Notes: generated from the letters alone by a model not told the origin. DNA of 64,000 nt from Mycobacterium branderi (GCF_010728725.1 NZ_AP022606.1:124001-188000), one strand, 5' to 3'; positions 53,168-62,347 are shown, numbered from the stretch's first letter. Translations and numbers: made by a program.

Positions 53168-54664
53168 TCAGCCCAGCCCGTCAGGACGACGCAGCCGGGA
53201 GACGATGTCGGCTGCGACGGCGGCGGCAGTGGAGGCAACGGTCTCGATGCGCTCGGGCGTAAGAGGCGGAACAAAGGCGCCAACCAAGCCCGTCGGTAGG
53301 TCGCTATGAGCTACAGGACGTCGGTGTGAGAACGTGTCGAACCCGGCCTTGCCGTGGTACGCACCCGAACCGCTCATCCCGATGCCGCCGAACGGTGCGG
53401 CGTGGTTGATATACGCCAACGCGAAGTCGTTACGCGAGACGGCACCCGACGTGGTGTTCAGGAGGAACCGCTGGAAATCGTCGGTGTCGGCGCCGTACCA
53501 GTAAGACGACAGTGGGTGTTCGCCGGCCGCGACGTAGGCAATAGCCTCGTCGACGTCAGAGTAAGTGTGCAACACCAGCACTGGACCGAAGATTTCCTCG
53601 GTATTGAGCTCGGCGTCGGCCGGGGTGTCGAGTAGCAGCGTCGGCGGGATGCGGCGGGATGTCGCGTCGGGCAGCCGGTCCTTCTCCTCCTCCGGCACGA
53701 TCACGACCTCCACGGCGCCTTTGGATTTGGCGTCCTCGACGAGTCGGGTGATCCGCGCGTAATTCGCGTCGTTGACGATCGACACTACGTCGGGGTTGTC
53801 GACGAAGGTCGGAAAGTGCGTCAGCACCGCCTTCCGGTAGGCCTCGACGAAAGCCTGCTTGCCCGCCTTGGGGATAAAGGCGTAGTCCGGGCAGAGGCAC
53901 ACCTGGCCGTTGTTGACGAGCCGCGCGGCGGCGAGTCGTGTCGCAGCCTCGGCGATGTCGGCGTCGGGGGCGACGATCGCGGGGTTCTTACCGCCGAGCT
54001 CGAGCGTCACGGGCACGAGGTTCTTTCCGGCGGCAGCGGCAATGAGGCGTCCCACCTTCGGTGAGCCGGTGAAGAACAGGTGGTCGAACCGCAAGTCGGA
54101 GAACGCGGTGGCGGTCTGCAATCCGCCGTTGACGACGACGACCTCGTCGGGGCTCATCCGGGAGGCCACCGCACGGGCGAACACCGCTCCAGTGCGCGGC
54201 GTCATGTCGGAGAACTTGATCATGACCCGATTGCCGGCGGCGAGTGCTTCAACTGCCGGCACGAACACAAGCACGACCGGAAAATTCCACGGTCCGATCA
54301 CTCCGACCACACCCTTGGGGCGCTTCTGGACGAAAGTCGGGATAGCACCGCCCATCGCCGGGGGCACCGGGGTAGGGGCCATCCACACCTCGAGGTTCTC
54401 TCGGGTGTTGGCAATCGTCTCCAGTCCGCCGAGGACGTCAAGCTCCATCGAGATGGTCGGAGGACGCCCGCCGAAGTCCGCGTCGAGCGCTTCGGCGAGT
54501 TGGTGGCCGTGCTCCAGGACGGCGGCGACAAAGCGGTCGATGCGATCGCGCCGCGTCGCGGCGTCGGGGATCGGGTCGAGGGCCTGGGCGGCCCGCTGGG
54601 CATCGAGCAGGCGTTGCAGTTCCTCGGGCGCGACGTCGACGATCGGTTCGGCGGTCATAGTCAT
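53168..54664 (-). CDS. Aldehyde dehydrogenase (coniferyl/aryl aldehyde type)
   Basis: A 498-aa NAD(P)-dependent aldehyde dehydrogenase. Active-site Cys in NNGQVCLCPDYAF, general base Glu in VTLELGGKNPAIV, nucleotide-binding VGVIGPWNFPVVLVF and FTGSPKVGRLI. The NxGQxCxxPDY pattern and the C-terminal AAPFGGIGMSGSGAYHGKAG resemble coniferyl aldehyde/long-chain aldehyde dehydrogenases. It converts an aldehyde to the acid, which the adjacent CoA ligase could activate. Start ATG 54664 in ATGA overlap with the ligase stop. Confidence 0.92.
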   Translation of the reverse strand: MTMTAEPIVDVAPEELQRLLDAQRAAQALDPIPDAATRRDRIDRFVAAVLEHGHQLAEALDADFGGRPPTISMELDVLGGLETIANTRENLEVWMAPTPVPPAMGGAIPTFVQKRPKGVVGVIGPWNFPVVLVFVPAVEALAAGNRVMIKFSDMTPRTGAVFARAVASRMSPDEVVVVNGGLQTATAFSDLRFDHLFFTGSPKVGRLIAAAAGKNLVPVTLELGGKNPAIVAPDADIAEAATRLAAARLVNNGQVCLCPDYAFIPKAGKQAFVEAYRKAVLTHFPTFVDNPDVVSIVNDANYARITRLVEDAKSKGAVEVVIVPEEEKDRLPDATSRRIPPTLLLDTPADAELNTEEIFGPVLVLHTYSDVDEAIAYVAAGEHPLSSYWYGADTDDFQRFLLNTTSGAVSRNDFALAYINHAAPFGGIGMSGSGAYHGKAGFDTFSHRRPVAHSDLPTGLVGAFVPPLTPERIETVASTAAAVAADIVSRLRRPDGLG

Positions 54665-56331
54665 TTGCTCAGCTCCTTCTGCGCAGGCGAACCATGCACT
54701 GCAATCTCTTTGGCCCACCGATAGTCGGCCTTGCCTGCCGGGCCACGGACCACCGCTTCGACGCGGACGATGGCCTTCGGCAGCTTGTACCGGGCGAGTC
54801 GCTGCTCGGCGTCAGCCAGCAGTTCCTCGTCGGTGGGGTTATGTCCTTCAAGCAGCTGTACGACTGCGACGATCTCGTTGCCCCACCGCTCGTTCGGCCG
54901 TCCGACGACGATGACGTCGCGGACCCCAGGGTGGGCGATCAGCGCGTCCTCGACCTCCTCGGCGAAGATCTTTTCGCCGCCCGAGTTGATGGTCACCGAG
55001 TCGCGACCGAGGAGTTCGATGCTGCCGTCGGCCCGTTGTCGCGCGCGGTCACCGGGCAGCGCCATGCGGCGGCCCTCGACCGTGGGGAAGGTGCGCTCGG
55101 TCTTGTCGCGGTCGCCGAGGTATCCGATCGGAATGGCACCGTGGCGAGCCAGCCAGCCGGTCGCGGGATCGCCCGGCTCGAGAATTCGTCGACGGTCCTC
55201 ATCCACCACGCACGTGCCCGTTGCCGGCGTGAAAGCACCCGAGGTCGCCGGTGAGCCGCTTGTGCTCAGGTGCGACAACTGAGAGCCGGTCTCCGAGGAG
55301 CCCGCGACGTCGGCGATGACGACCTGTGGCAGGAGCCGCAAAATGCGGTCCTTGACCGATGCACTGGTAACCGCACCACCAACACCGACCAGCTGCAGGG
55401 AGCGTCCGTGGTAACCGCCGCGCTCGAACTCGTCGCACAACGGGGTCGCGAACGCGTTCCCCACGAGGTTCATGAGCTGCACGCCCTCCCGGTCGATCAG
55501 CTTCCATACCGACGCGGGGTCGAACCGGTCCACGACGTCCGGGAAAACAATGGTTCCCCCGCCAAGGACGCCGGCCAGGGCCATCCACTGGGCTGCGCCG
55601 TGCATGAGCGGAGGCAGTGGCAACACGACCGAGCCCGCGCTGGCAGCCACGAGGCCAACTCCCTCGGCCAGGGACGACACCTCGAACATCCCCGCCGGAA
55701 AGAATGCGCCCACGCCGCTTTCGAGGATCTCCGCCTGGGTCCACATCACACCTTTCGGCATCCCGGTCGTGCCGCCCGTATAGAGCAGGTAGAGATCATC
55801 GGGATCCGGCTCGGTCGGCGGAGCGTCGGCGCTGGCGGCCGCCAGGACATGCTCGTAGTCGAGTGCGCCAGGCAGCAACGCATTGCCGGATTCGTCGGCC
55901 ACCTGGAGCAGTAGCGCCGGCTGCTCGCGCAAGGACGGGAGGACCGCGGCGAGTGTCGGTGCGAATCGCGCGTGGTAGATGATCGCGCGGGCGGAAGCGT
56001 CGTTGAGGAGATAGGCCAGCTCGGCTTCGACGTATCGATAGTTCACGTTGAACGACGCCGCGCGGGCGGCCGCAGCGCCCAGCATTCCCTCCAGGTACTC
56101 ATTGCCGTTGTGCAGGTAGAGCGCGACGTGGTCCTGGCCCGACTCCCACGACTGCAACCCGGCGCGTGGCCGGTGGATCGTGATCCCGTGCGAGAGCAGG
56201 GTGTTCGCCAGACGATTGACTCGCGTCGCCACGTCGCGATACGTCAGCCGCCGTTTCCGGAACACGATGCAGTCGCGCTCGGGTAGCGCCGCAGCAACGC
56301 CGGCGAACAGCGCAGCGTGGTTGTATCGCAT
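54661..56331 (-). CDS. Acyl-CoA synthetase (ANL family)
   Basis: A 556-aa AMP-forming acyl-CoA ligase. Phosphate loop LLYTGGTTGMPKGVMW (about 182-197); the hinge and C-terminal segments LLGRDSVTINSGGEKIFAEE and RGPAGKADYRWAKE with the catalytic Lys. Start ATG 56331 gives MRYNHAALFAGVAAALPERD, the standard opening; the 88-codon extension upstream is Arg/Ser-rich and antisense to the ThDP gene. It activates a carboxylic acid (probably the product of the neighbouring dehydrogenase) as a CoA thioester. A gap of 85 bp separates it from the ThDP gene. Confidence 0.92.
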   Translation of the reverse strand: MRYNHAALFAGVAAALPERDCIVFRKRRLTYRDVATRVNRLANTLLSHGITIHRPRAGLQSWESGQDHVALYLHNGNEYLEGMLGAAAARAASFNVNYRYVEAELAYLLNDASARAIIYHARFAPTLAAVLPSLREQPALLLQVADESGNALLPGALDYEHVLAAASADAPPTEPDPDDLYLLYTGGTTGMPKGVMWTQAEILESGVGAFFPAGMFEVSSLAEGVGLVAASAGSVVLPLPPLMHGAAQWMALAGVLGGGTIVFPDVVDRFDPASVWKLIDREGVQLMNLVGNAFATPLCDEFERGGYHGRSLQLVGVGGAVTSASVKDRILRLLPQVVIADVAGSSETGSQLSHLSTSGSPATSGAFTPATGTCVVDEDRRRILEPGDPATGWLARHGAIPIGYLGDRDKTERTFPTVEGRRMALPGDRARQRADGSIELLGRDSVTINSGGEKIFAEEVEDALIAHPGVRDVIVVGRPNERWGNEIVAVVQLLEGHNPTDEELLADAEQRLARYKLPKAIVRVEAVVRGPAGKADYRWAKEIAVHGSPAQKELSK

Positions 56332-56416
56332 CAAATCTCCATCGACGGTGGACGATCGAAAGTCGCAGGCCCAGGCGACGCTGGCTGGGCGTGCGACTGG
56401 CATGTGGGCCGCGGCG

Positions 56417-58111
56417 TCACACGCAGCGGATGTCGACGAGGGCTTGACGTCTCTCGTCGCGCACGACGCGCAGGGCCTCTTTGAGGGCGCTGACGAGCTC
56501 GCCGCGGTGGTGGACCGTCGCGCCGTGGCCGCCCGACGCGATGCAGTAGGCCGCGAGGTCTGGCGACGGTGACAAGTTGGAGAAGCGGTCCTCACGCGAG
56601 CTGACCGCGGTGCCGTCCGGATAGACGAGCTCTGTCGCCATGTCGACTGCCGTCCAGTTGCTGTTGTTGGCCACGATCGTCAGCACCGGCAGGTTGTGCT
56701 TGGCGGCAGCGTGATGGCACGCCGCCGGGTTGGCGAACATGTACGCGCCGTCACCGAGGGTGGCGACCACGGTGCGGTCCGGCGCCGCGTATTGGGCGCC
56801 GAGCGCCGCGGGCAGGCCCCAGCCGAGTCCGCCCGAAGCGGGCAGGAAGTAGTACGTGCCGGGCTTCGTCCGATTCAGTAGGCAGGGAATCGACACGTAC
56901 TCGTTGAACACGATGTCGTCCTCGTCGAGCAGTTCTCCGAGGACGGCCGAGATGGCCGCGGTGGTGATCGGTGCGTCAGCATCGCGCGAATTCTCTTGTC
57001 GCCGCTGCTCTTCGATGCCGTTGGCTCGCGCCGAGGCGACGGCACGGATGCTCTCGGCCCGGGCCGTATCGATGCGGTCGGCCCGGTCCTCGAGGGCCGC
57101 GATCAGCCGGGTCAGGAACGCGGCCGGAGTGGCGGTGATGTTGAGGTCGGAGCGGTGCGAGCGCATCGGATAGGTGGAGAACAGCGGATCGACGCCCACC
57201 TGGGCGATGAAGGTGTCCGCCGGCGGTGTTTCCCGCGCCTGGATCCACGGCACGTCGCACTCCAAAAACACGACGACGTCGGCCTTCTCGAAAACACCCG
57301 CGACAGTGACTCCGACCCGGTGCGGATGGTTGGAGGCGATATTCAGATAGCGGTGCCACGGGTCGGCGACGCCGATGCCGAACCGGGTGCACACCTCATC
57401 AAGCAGCGGTACGGACTCGATCTCCGCGCCGGCGGCTGTAGCGACGATGACGGGGAACTTCGCGGCGGCAAGCTTGTCGGCGAGCACCTCGACGGCGTCG
57501 GGGTCGGGGAACAGAGCGGTTTGTACCGGAGTCGGCGAGTGGTGCGGCAGCGGGTCGTCCACCGCCTCGGCGAGAACCTCGCGGGGCAGGGAGAGGTAGA
57601 CGGGGCCGCGGGGGTGGGCGGCAGCGACGCTGAGGGCACGGTCGACGACGGCCTCGACGTGCCGCGGATCGCGTAATTCGTAGTCCCACTTGACGAATTC
57701 GCGCACCATGCTCGCTTGGTCGAACATCTCCTGGGACCAATGGATCGGCAGATCACGGGCACCGACAGCCCCGGACTCGAGGATGGGCGAGCGACCGGCG
57801 GTGACGAGCAGCGGGATGCGGTCGCGGGCAGCGTTGGCAACGGAGCAAACGGCGTTCCCGGTGCCGACGTTGACGTGGAGCATCAGCGCCTGCGGCCGCC
57901 CTGACACGAGGGCCGCGCCGTGGGCCATGCCGCCCGCGAGGTTCTCATGCGCACAGAGCACGGGCGTCGGCAATGTCGGTCCGCCGGCCTCTTTGTTGTC
58001 GGCGTAGGCCTCGACGATCGGCGCGAAGTCTGTTCCCGCATTGACGAAGAACGAGTCGATGCCGAGTTCGGCGAGCGCGGTGAGGTAACGGGTGGCAGCG
58101 GTCTGCGGCAT
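56417..58111 (-). CDS. Thiamine-diphosphate enzyme (acetolactate synthase / benzoylformate decarboxylase-like)
   Basis: A 564-aa three-domain ThDP enzyme. The Glu that activates the cofactor is in LCAHENLAGGMAHGAA (about 56). The ThDP-binding motif starts LGDGAYMFANPAACHH and ends about 28 residues later at IVANNSNW. It lacks an associated small subunit gene and lies in a catabolic operon, so a 2-oxo acid decarboxylase or carboligase is more likely than valine biosynthesis (inference). With aldehyde dehydrogenase and CoA ligase downstream it suggests 2-oxo acid to aldehyde to acid to acyl-CoA. Start ATG 58111. Confidence 0.9.
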   Translation of the reverse strand: MPQTAATRYLTALAELGIDSFFVNAGTDFAPIVEAYADNKEAGGPTLPTPVLCAHENLAGGMAHGAALVSGRPQALMLHVNVGTGNAVCSVANAARDRIPLLVTAGRSPILESGAVGARDLPIHWSQEMFDQASMVREFVKWDYELRDPRHVEAVVDRALSVAAAHPRGPVYLSLPREVLAEAVDDPLPHHSPTPVQTALFPDPDAVEVLADKLAAAKFPVIVATAAGAEIESVPLLDEVCTRFGIGVADPWHRYLNIASNHPHRVGVTVAGVFEKADVVVFLECDVPWIQARETPPADTFIAQVGVDPLFSTYPMRSHRSDLNITATPAAFLTRLIAALEDRADRIDTARAESIRAVASARANGIEEQRRQENSRDADAPITTAAISAVLGELLDEDDIVFNEYVSIPCLLNRTKPGTYYFLPASGGLGWGLPAALGAQYAAPDRTVVATLGDGAYMFANPAACHHAAAKHNLPVLTIVANNSNWTAVDMATELVYPDGTAVSSREDRFSNLSPSPDLAAYCIASGGHGATVHHRGELVSALKEALRVVRDERRQALVDIRCV

Positions 58112-58140
58112 GGTTTCTCTCTGTTTCGTGCTTGGACGGG

Positions 58141-59073
58141 TTAGACGGCGGGCCTGGCGCGCAGCGAGGGGATGATCGACGCGAGTTCGCGCCACTCGGC
58201 AAGCGGCAGATACTGGGCGTTCCCGGTCTGCACTTGCACGCACACGTGGTCGGCGCCGGCATCGAGGTGCGCCCGCACCCGATCCGCGATCTGTTCAAGC
58301 GAACCCCAGGCGACGATCGCGTCGACAAGCCGGTCGCTGCCCCCGTCGCTCAGATCGTCGTCGCCCCACCCCAACCGCCGAAGGTTGTTGGTGTAGTTGG
58401 GCAATGCGAGATACCGCGACATGAATTGTCGGGCGATCTGACGCGCCGCAGCCGGGTCAGTCTCGAACACGACGGTCTGCGCAGGGGCGAGCAGTGCGTC
58501 AGGACCGAGCGCGTCGCGGGCGACCGCGGTGTGCTCGACGGGAACGAAATACGTATGGGCACCTATACCGCGCTCGGCCGCCAGCCGCAGCATCCGAGGT
58601 CCGAGTGCCGCCAGTACCCGCTGCGGCGCCACCGGCGCTGCAGCGCCCCAGAATTCGCTGTTATCCATCGTGTCGAGGTAGTCGACCATCGTGCTGTACG
58701 GCTTGGTGCCGTACTGGCCTTGATGAGCCCCGTCGACCATCGTCTGATGACTCACCCCGATGCCCAGCAGGAACCGGTCCGGAAATGCCTCGTTCAGCGT
58801 GCGCCAGCCTGCATTCATCGTCATTGCGGTGCGCGCATGCAGGCTGGCGACACCTGTCGCCACCCTGATACGCGGTGCGGCGGACAGCAGGAGCGCTGCA
58901 CTGGCGAACGGCTCACGAGCGATCGCCTCGGGGACCCACAGCGCCGCGAAGCCGAGATCATCAAGCTCGGCCACTGCCTGCTGGGCGCGGGCCATCGGCT
59001 GCACATCGAGCTGGAACGACCAGATTCCCAGCGGACCGAGGCGTGAAATAGGGCCCTGGTCAACCTCTCTCAC
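58141..59073 (-). CDS. LLM-class F420/flavin-dependent oxidoreductase
   Basis: A 310-aa luciferase-like protein: RLGPLGIWSFQLDVQPMARA, LDDLGFAALWVPEAIAREPF, RIRVATGVASLHARTAMTMN, then PDRFLLGIGVSHQTMVDGAH. This matches the mycobacterial TIGR03620-like F420-dependent LLM group. GTG start 59073 overlaps the amidohydrolase stop (GTGA); the 100-codon extension upstream is an antisense shadow. It is distinct from the LLM protein at 48023. Likely a hydride transfer on a catabolic intermediate; substrate unknown. Confidence 0.88.
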   Translation of the reverse strand: MREVDQGPISRLGPLGIWSFQLDVQPMARAQQAVAELDDLGFAALWVPEAIAREPFASAALLLSAAPRIRVATGVASLHARTAMTMNAGWRTLNEAFPDRFLLGIGVSHQTMVDGAHQGQYGTKPYSTMVDYLDTMDNSEFWGAAAPVAPQRVLAALGPRMLRLAAERGIGAHTYFVPVEHTAVARDALGPDALLAPAQTVVFETDPAAARQIARQFMSRYLALPNYTNNLRRLGWGDDDLSDGGSDRLVDAIVAWGSLEQIADRVRAHLDAGADHVCVQVQTGNAQYLPLAEWRELASIIPSLRARPAV

Positions 59074-60266
59074 GGCAAGAGCCACTCGGCATTCGTTCGG
59101 AAGAACTTGGTGGTGATCTCCTCGCCGAGGGGCTCGACCTTGGCGAGCATGTTCTTCATCGAGTCCTTCGTACCTTCGACGTGTGGGTAGTCGGTCGAGT
59201 AACAGAACACGTCGGCCAAGTCGGGATCGTCCTGGAAATACCGGTCGACGGGCTCGAAGTTGAACGGCGACACCCGGATGTTTCGGGCGAAGTACTCCGA
59301 GGGCTTCAACGGGAATTTCGCCGCCGCCGAGCCGGGGAACACCTTGATGTACATATCCATGCGCCGCGCGGCACATCCGACCCAGTGCGCCCCGACCTCC
59401 ATCAAACCGAGCCGCAGCCGCGGGAATCGTTCGAACACCCCGCCGAGCACCATCGCGGACACATAGTTGTCAACCGCCATGTGCACCGTCGAAAACAGCT
59501 GGATGTTGGTATTCGGGATCTCCGGTGACTGGAACAGATCCTGGAATGTCTCGGCGATCATCCAGCCCGGGTCCAGGAAGGCGAACTCGGTGCCGATGTG
59601 CAGCGTCACCGCGATGTCGTTTTCCTCGAACAGACGCCACAGCGGGTCCAGCATCGAATGCGCCGGCGAGACCCCGCCGGGCGGAACGTCGGCCTGCAGG
59701 TACACCGCGCGAACACCCGCATCGACCAAGTCTTTTGCGGTTTCGATCATTTCGTTCACATCCTGCCGCGTGGGGACAATCCCGACGACCCGAATCCTGC
59801 CGTCGGCCAGGACTGCGTTGTCCTTGACCCACTCGTTGTATGCGCGCAAGAAGTCCTTGGCGAACTCCGGTCGTGACGTGCCCTCGAATACCGACATGTC
59901 ACCGCCGAAGCGCATTTCGTAGGCGATGTCGTTCATGCCGCCGACGATCATCGCGGCGATGGCCGTGGTCGGGAAGACCAGCTGACGATCGATGCCCATC
60001 ACGTCCAGAACCTCGACGCGGCGGCTGAGGTCGATCGCACTCGGTGCTGATGGCCCCTTGATCTTCCAGATGTCCTCGGGGTCAATGTCTTTCAGGTCAC
60101 CCGCAATGTCCGTCTGGTGCATGTTGGTCGCGGTGGGGTCCGGACGGAGTTTGTCCGCGGATTCGAAAACTTTGCCCATGATTCGGCCGGGCTGGCCCAG
60201 GACGTCCTCGAGCAAGTGGCTCGGGATCATCTCGTGAGCGTCAACGTCGTGTGCAAGGAGCTTCAT
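59070..60266 (-). CDS. Amidohydro_2 family hydrolase heading the catabolic operon
   Basis: A 398-aa amidohydrolase-related protein, only distantly related to the duplicated pair. Likely metal ligands: LLAHDVDAHEMIP at the N terminus, AVTLHIGTEF, LMEVGAHW and the Asp of CYSTDYPHVEGTKD. It is the first gene of a coupled operon running to about 52195. The promoter region upstream carries a copy of the GATAGATTG-type operator (60390-60404). ATG 60266. Confidence 0.9.
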   Translation of the reverse strand: MKLLAHDVDAHEMIPSHLLEDVLGQPGRIMGKVFESADKLRPDPTATNMHQTDIAGDLKDIDPEDIWKIKGPSAPSAIDLSRRVEVLDVMGIDRQLVFPTTAIAAMIVGGMNDIAYEMRFGGDMSVFEGTSRPEFAKDFLRAYNEWVKDNAVLADGRIRVVGIVPTRQDVNEMIETAKDLVDAGVRAVYLQADVPPGGVSPAHSMLDPLWRLFEENDIAVTLHIGTEFAFLDPGWMIAETFQDLFQSPEIPNTNIQLFSTVHMAVDNYVSAMVLGGVFERFPRLRLGLMEVGAHWVGCAARRMDMYIKVFPGSAAAKFPLKPSEYFARNIRVSPFNFEPVDRYFQDDPDLADVFCYSTDYPHVEGTKDSMKNMLAKVEPLGEEITTKFFRTNAEWLLP

Positions 60267-60389
60267 TGCAACCTCTCTAACTGTAAATTTGGTAGCCCCA
60301 TCCCTGGCCTCCTCTGCCTCTAGCCACCGGCTTCATATGCGCCTCGCGGGCACAACTTCGTTTACACTGGCGCGCTGACCAACTGACTA

Positions 60390-60404
60390 GATAGATTGCT
60401 CTAG
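60390..60404. promoter_or_regulatory. Family-B operator, site 1
   Basis: GATAGATTGCTCTAG differs by one base from the consensus GATAGATTGATCTAG seen at 61589 (reverse strand). It is in the 214-bp gap between the divergent amidohydrolase operon and the PPOX-like gene, so it could control both. No gene was seen in the gap. Confidence 0.6.
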
Positions 60405-60480
60405 CGACTCCAGGGTAAACGCTCCTCTGCCGCCTCGTCAATACTTTAGGAAATCCATCATGTCAGATCAGGAAGGAAGC

Positions 60481-60870
60481 ATGACGACTATCCCCGAATC
60501 CCATCGTGACCTTTTCGAGGCGCCGCTTGTCGCTTCGCTGTCTACCGTCGGCAGCGATGGGACTCCCCAGGTGACCGCGATCTGGTTCGTGGCCGACGGC
60601 GATACGGTCAAGGCGTCCCTGGTGACCGCGCGGCAGAAGTACAAGAACGTCGTCGCGCACCCACGGGCGACGTTGTTCATCATTGATCCGAACAATCCGT
60701 TCCGGACGCTTGAGATCCGCGGAACGGTGCAGGTCGACGAGGACCCCGAGCTAAAGCTTTTCGAGCGGGTTTTTCGGCACTACGGCCAAGACCCCGCGAC
60801 GTTTCCCGCGCCTCGCGACGGGCGAGTCGCCATCACGTTGCTGCCCACTCACGTCGTGGCCCAGGGCTAA
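60481..60870 (+). CDS. PPOX-class F420/flavin-dependent split-barrel protein
   Basis: A 129-aa split-barrel protein typical of mycobacterial F420-dependent or FMN-binding reductases: FEAPLVASLSTVGSDGTPQV, then AIWFVADGDTVKASLVTARQ, KYKNVVAHPRATLFIIDPNN and TLEIRGTVQVDEDPE. Start ATG 60481 with GGAAGGA 5 nt upstream; an in-frame ATG at 60460 precedes that site. It lies divergent from the amidohydrolase operon across a family-B operator. Substrate unknown. Confidence 0.85.
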   Translation: MTTIPESHRDLFEAPLVASLSTVGSDGTPQVTAIWFVADGDTVKASLVTARQKYKNVVAHPRATLFIIDPNNPFRTLEIRGTVQVDEDPELKLFERVFRHYGQDPATFPAPRDGRVAITLLPTHVVAQG

Positions 60871-60881
60871 CGGCCGGCATA

Positions 60882-60926
60882 TGCGTAAAGCTGGCTCGAC
60901 GAGTTGCGTCGAGCCAGCTTTACGCA
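60882..60926. terminator. Strong bidirectional hairpin between convergent genes
   Basis: A 20-bp perfect stem (60882-60901 with 60907-60926) and a 5-nt loop, arms beginning TGCGTAAAGCTGGCTCGAC. It lies between the PPOX-like stop and the VOC stop, 11 bp from each. There is no T-run, but the stem is long and GC-rich. Symmetry and place fit a shared intrinsic terminator. Confidence 0.8.
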
Positions 60927-60937
60927 GTGCTGCAAGG

Positions 60938-61459
60938 CTATTCAGCCGCGGGCGCCCCTGCGGGAGCCATTTCTTGCTGAGCCTTGACGATCGAGTCCAG
61001 CAGCGACGGCTGGTCGGTAGCGAAGTCCAGCTTTTCCATGCCCCCATACGGGTTCTCGAAGCTTGCAACCTCCTCCGGGGAGTTGTCGGCATAGACCTCC
61101 AACTCATTGCCGTCCGGATCGAAGAAATAGACGCTCTTCGTCACGCCGTGGTTGACGGTGTAAGCAATCTCGACGCCTTCATCCAGGAGGGTTTGGTACG
61201 CCTCGCGCAGGTCCTCTTCACTGCTGAGCTTGAACGCGAAATGCTCCATGCCGACGCGGTAGAACTGACTGTCGGGGGCCTCGGCACCGAGTTCGGCGAT
61301 ACCCAGTTCGTGGTGGTCGCGTCCGGTCGAAAGGAAGGCGACTGCCGGAGGGATTCTGCCCATCACCTTGAGTCCAAGGACCCGGGTGTAGAAATCAAGT
61401 GACTTCTCCAAGCTGCGGACCTTTATGACGACGTGCGCCACCCTCTCGATCTTGATCAT
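60938..61459 (-). CDS. VOC family (glyoxalase/extradiol dioxygenase-like) protein
   Basis: A 173-aa VOC protein: IERVAHVVIKVRSLEKSLDF, YTRVLGLKVMGRIPP, DHHELGIAEL, MEHFAFKLSSEEDLREAYQT and VYFFDPDGNELEVYAD. The metal-ligand pattern (His in RVAHVV, His in GMEHFAF, Glu in NELEVY) matches extradiol dioxygenase-like VOC enzymes, so ring cleavage or a related metal-dependent step is possible (inference). The start is ATG 61459. A family-B operator is 130 bp upstream. Confidence 0.88.
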   Translation of the reverse strand: MIKIERVAHVVIKVRSLEKSLDFYTRVLGLKVMGRIPPAVAFLSTGRDHHELGIAELGAEAPDSQFYRVGMEHFAFKLSSEEDLREAYQTLLDEGVEIAYTVNHGVTKSVYFFDPDGNELEVYADNSPEEVASFENPYGGMEKLDFATDQPSLLDSIVKAQQEMAPAGAPAAE

Positions 61460-61588
61460 TGCTTGAAACCTCTCCCATTCCGATTCCACTCGATGCGGCG
61501 GCGACGAGCAACTCTTAGCGGGCAGTCAGCTCTCGGCGCAGCGCGCTCCATGCACTGCTTCGTTGGCAGAGCAGCAACATGTAGCCTA

Positions 61589-61603
61589 CTAGATCAATCT
61601 ATC
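61589..61603. promoter_or_regulatory. Family-B operator, site 2
   Basis: CTAGATCAATCTATC, i.e. GATAGATTGATCTAG on the minus strand, contains the perfect core TAGAT-TG-ATCTA. It lies between the VOC gene start and the TetR stop. The 246-bp gap 61460-61705 shows no gene. Confidence 0.6.
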
Positions 61604-61705
61604 TACCTCAAGGCTGCGGATTCGCCTGCACCTTGCTGCCCACCGACATAGTGGGTCAGGGCTGACCCGACTGTCGCGATGTTCTGTTCTACGACAGCGG
61701 CTGGA

Positions 61706-62347
61706 TCACTTGCCGCGCTTTTTCTTAGCCTTGTGGCCGTTGCCGGCCGCGGCGAGCCCGGCGGCAACTGCGTTTGCTGCCGCCCGCCCGGCGGTGTGCA
61801 TCGGTACGGACGACCGCGTGGTGCGCGACAGCAGGACAGCGCCTTCGATCAGGCAGAAGATCTCCACCGCGACGTCGCGCGCACGGTCTACGCTCATCCC
61901 AGCGGCCGTGAAGCGCTGCTCAAGAACGTCCAGCCACGACTCAAACGCGTCGGCGGCAGCCGTTCGCATCAGCTCGTCGTTGTTGGCCACCTCCAGGGCG
62001 ATCGTCGCGATCGGGCAGGCGTAGCCGTAGTCCGTCCCCTCGAGCAGCTCGGCCGCCTGGACGAAGGAATCCGCCGTCGCCTCGACGACGTCGGCTCCGG
62101 GCGGGTACACCGACTCGAGCAACTCCCGGTAACGCTCACCGCCGTAGGTGAGAGCGGCGGCACCGAGTTCCTGCTTGCCGCCGGGAAAGAAGTGGTAGAG
62201 CGACCCGTACGGCGCGGCGGCGGCCGCGAGGACGGCCTTGATGCCGGTCGCCCCGAAACCCTGTCGACTGAACAGCTCGGCCGCCGACTCGACGAGGCGG
62301 ACTCGCGTTTCGGACGGCTTCCCAGTGGTTGACGCGGTGGAAGACAT
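61706..62347 (-). CDS. TetR-family regulator (LmrA/YxaF type), candidate for family-B operators
   Basis: A 213-aa TetR protein. HTH: FSRQGFGATGIKAVLAAAAA, then PYGSLYHFFPGGKQELGAAA, the PxGSLYHxFPxGKxxL signature of the LmrA/YxaF subgroup. The C terminus is lysine-rich (GNGHKAKKKRGK), perhaps adding DNA affinity. Its own promoter has a family-B site 17 bp upstream, so autoregulation is likely. Four such sites within 3 kb make it the best local candidate for the regulator (inference). Confidence 0.9.
   Translation of the reverse strand: MSSTASTTGKPSETRVRLVESAAELFSRQGFGATGIKAVLAAAAAPYGSLYHFFPGGKQELGAAALTYGGERYRELLESVYPPGADVVEATADSFVQAAELLEGTDYGYACPIATIALEVANNDELMRTAAADAFESWLDVLEQRFTAAGMSVDRARDVAVEIFCLIEGAVLLSRTTRSSVPMHTAGRAAANAVAAGLAAAGNGHKAKKKRGK

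Noticed and set aside
56332..56595. N-terminal extension of the acyl-CoA synthetase
   Set aside because: Arg/Ser/Thr-rich sequence antisense to the ThDP gene; the ATG at 56331 gives the normal family start.
60460..60466. ATGTCAG half-site before the PPOX-like gene
   Set aside because: No left arm at the proper distance; it coincides with an upstream in-frame ATG and is probably chance.
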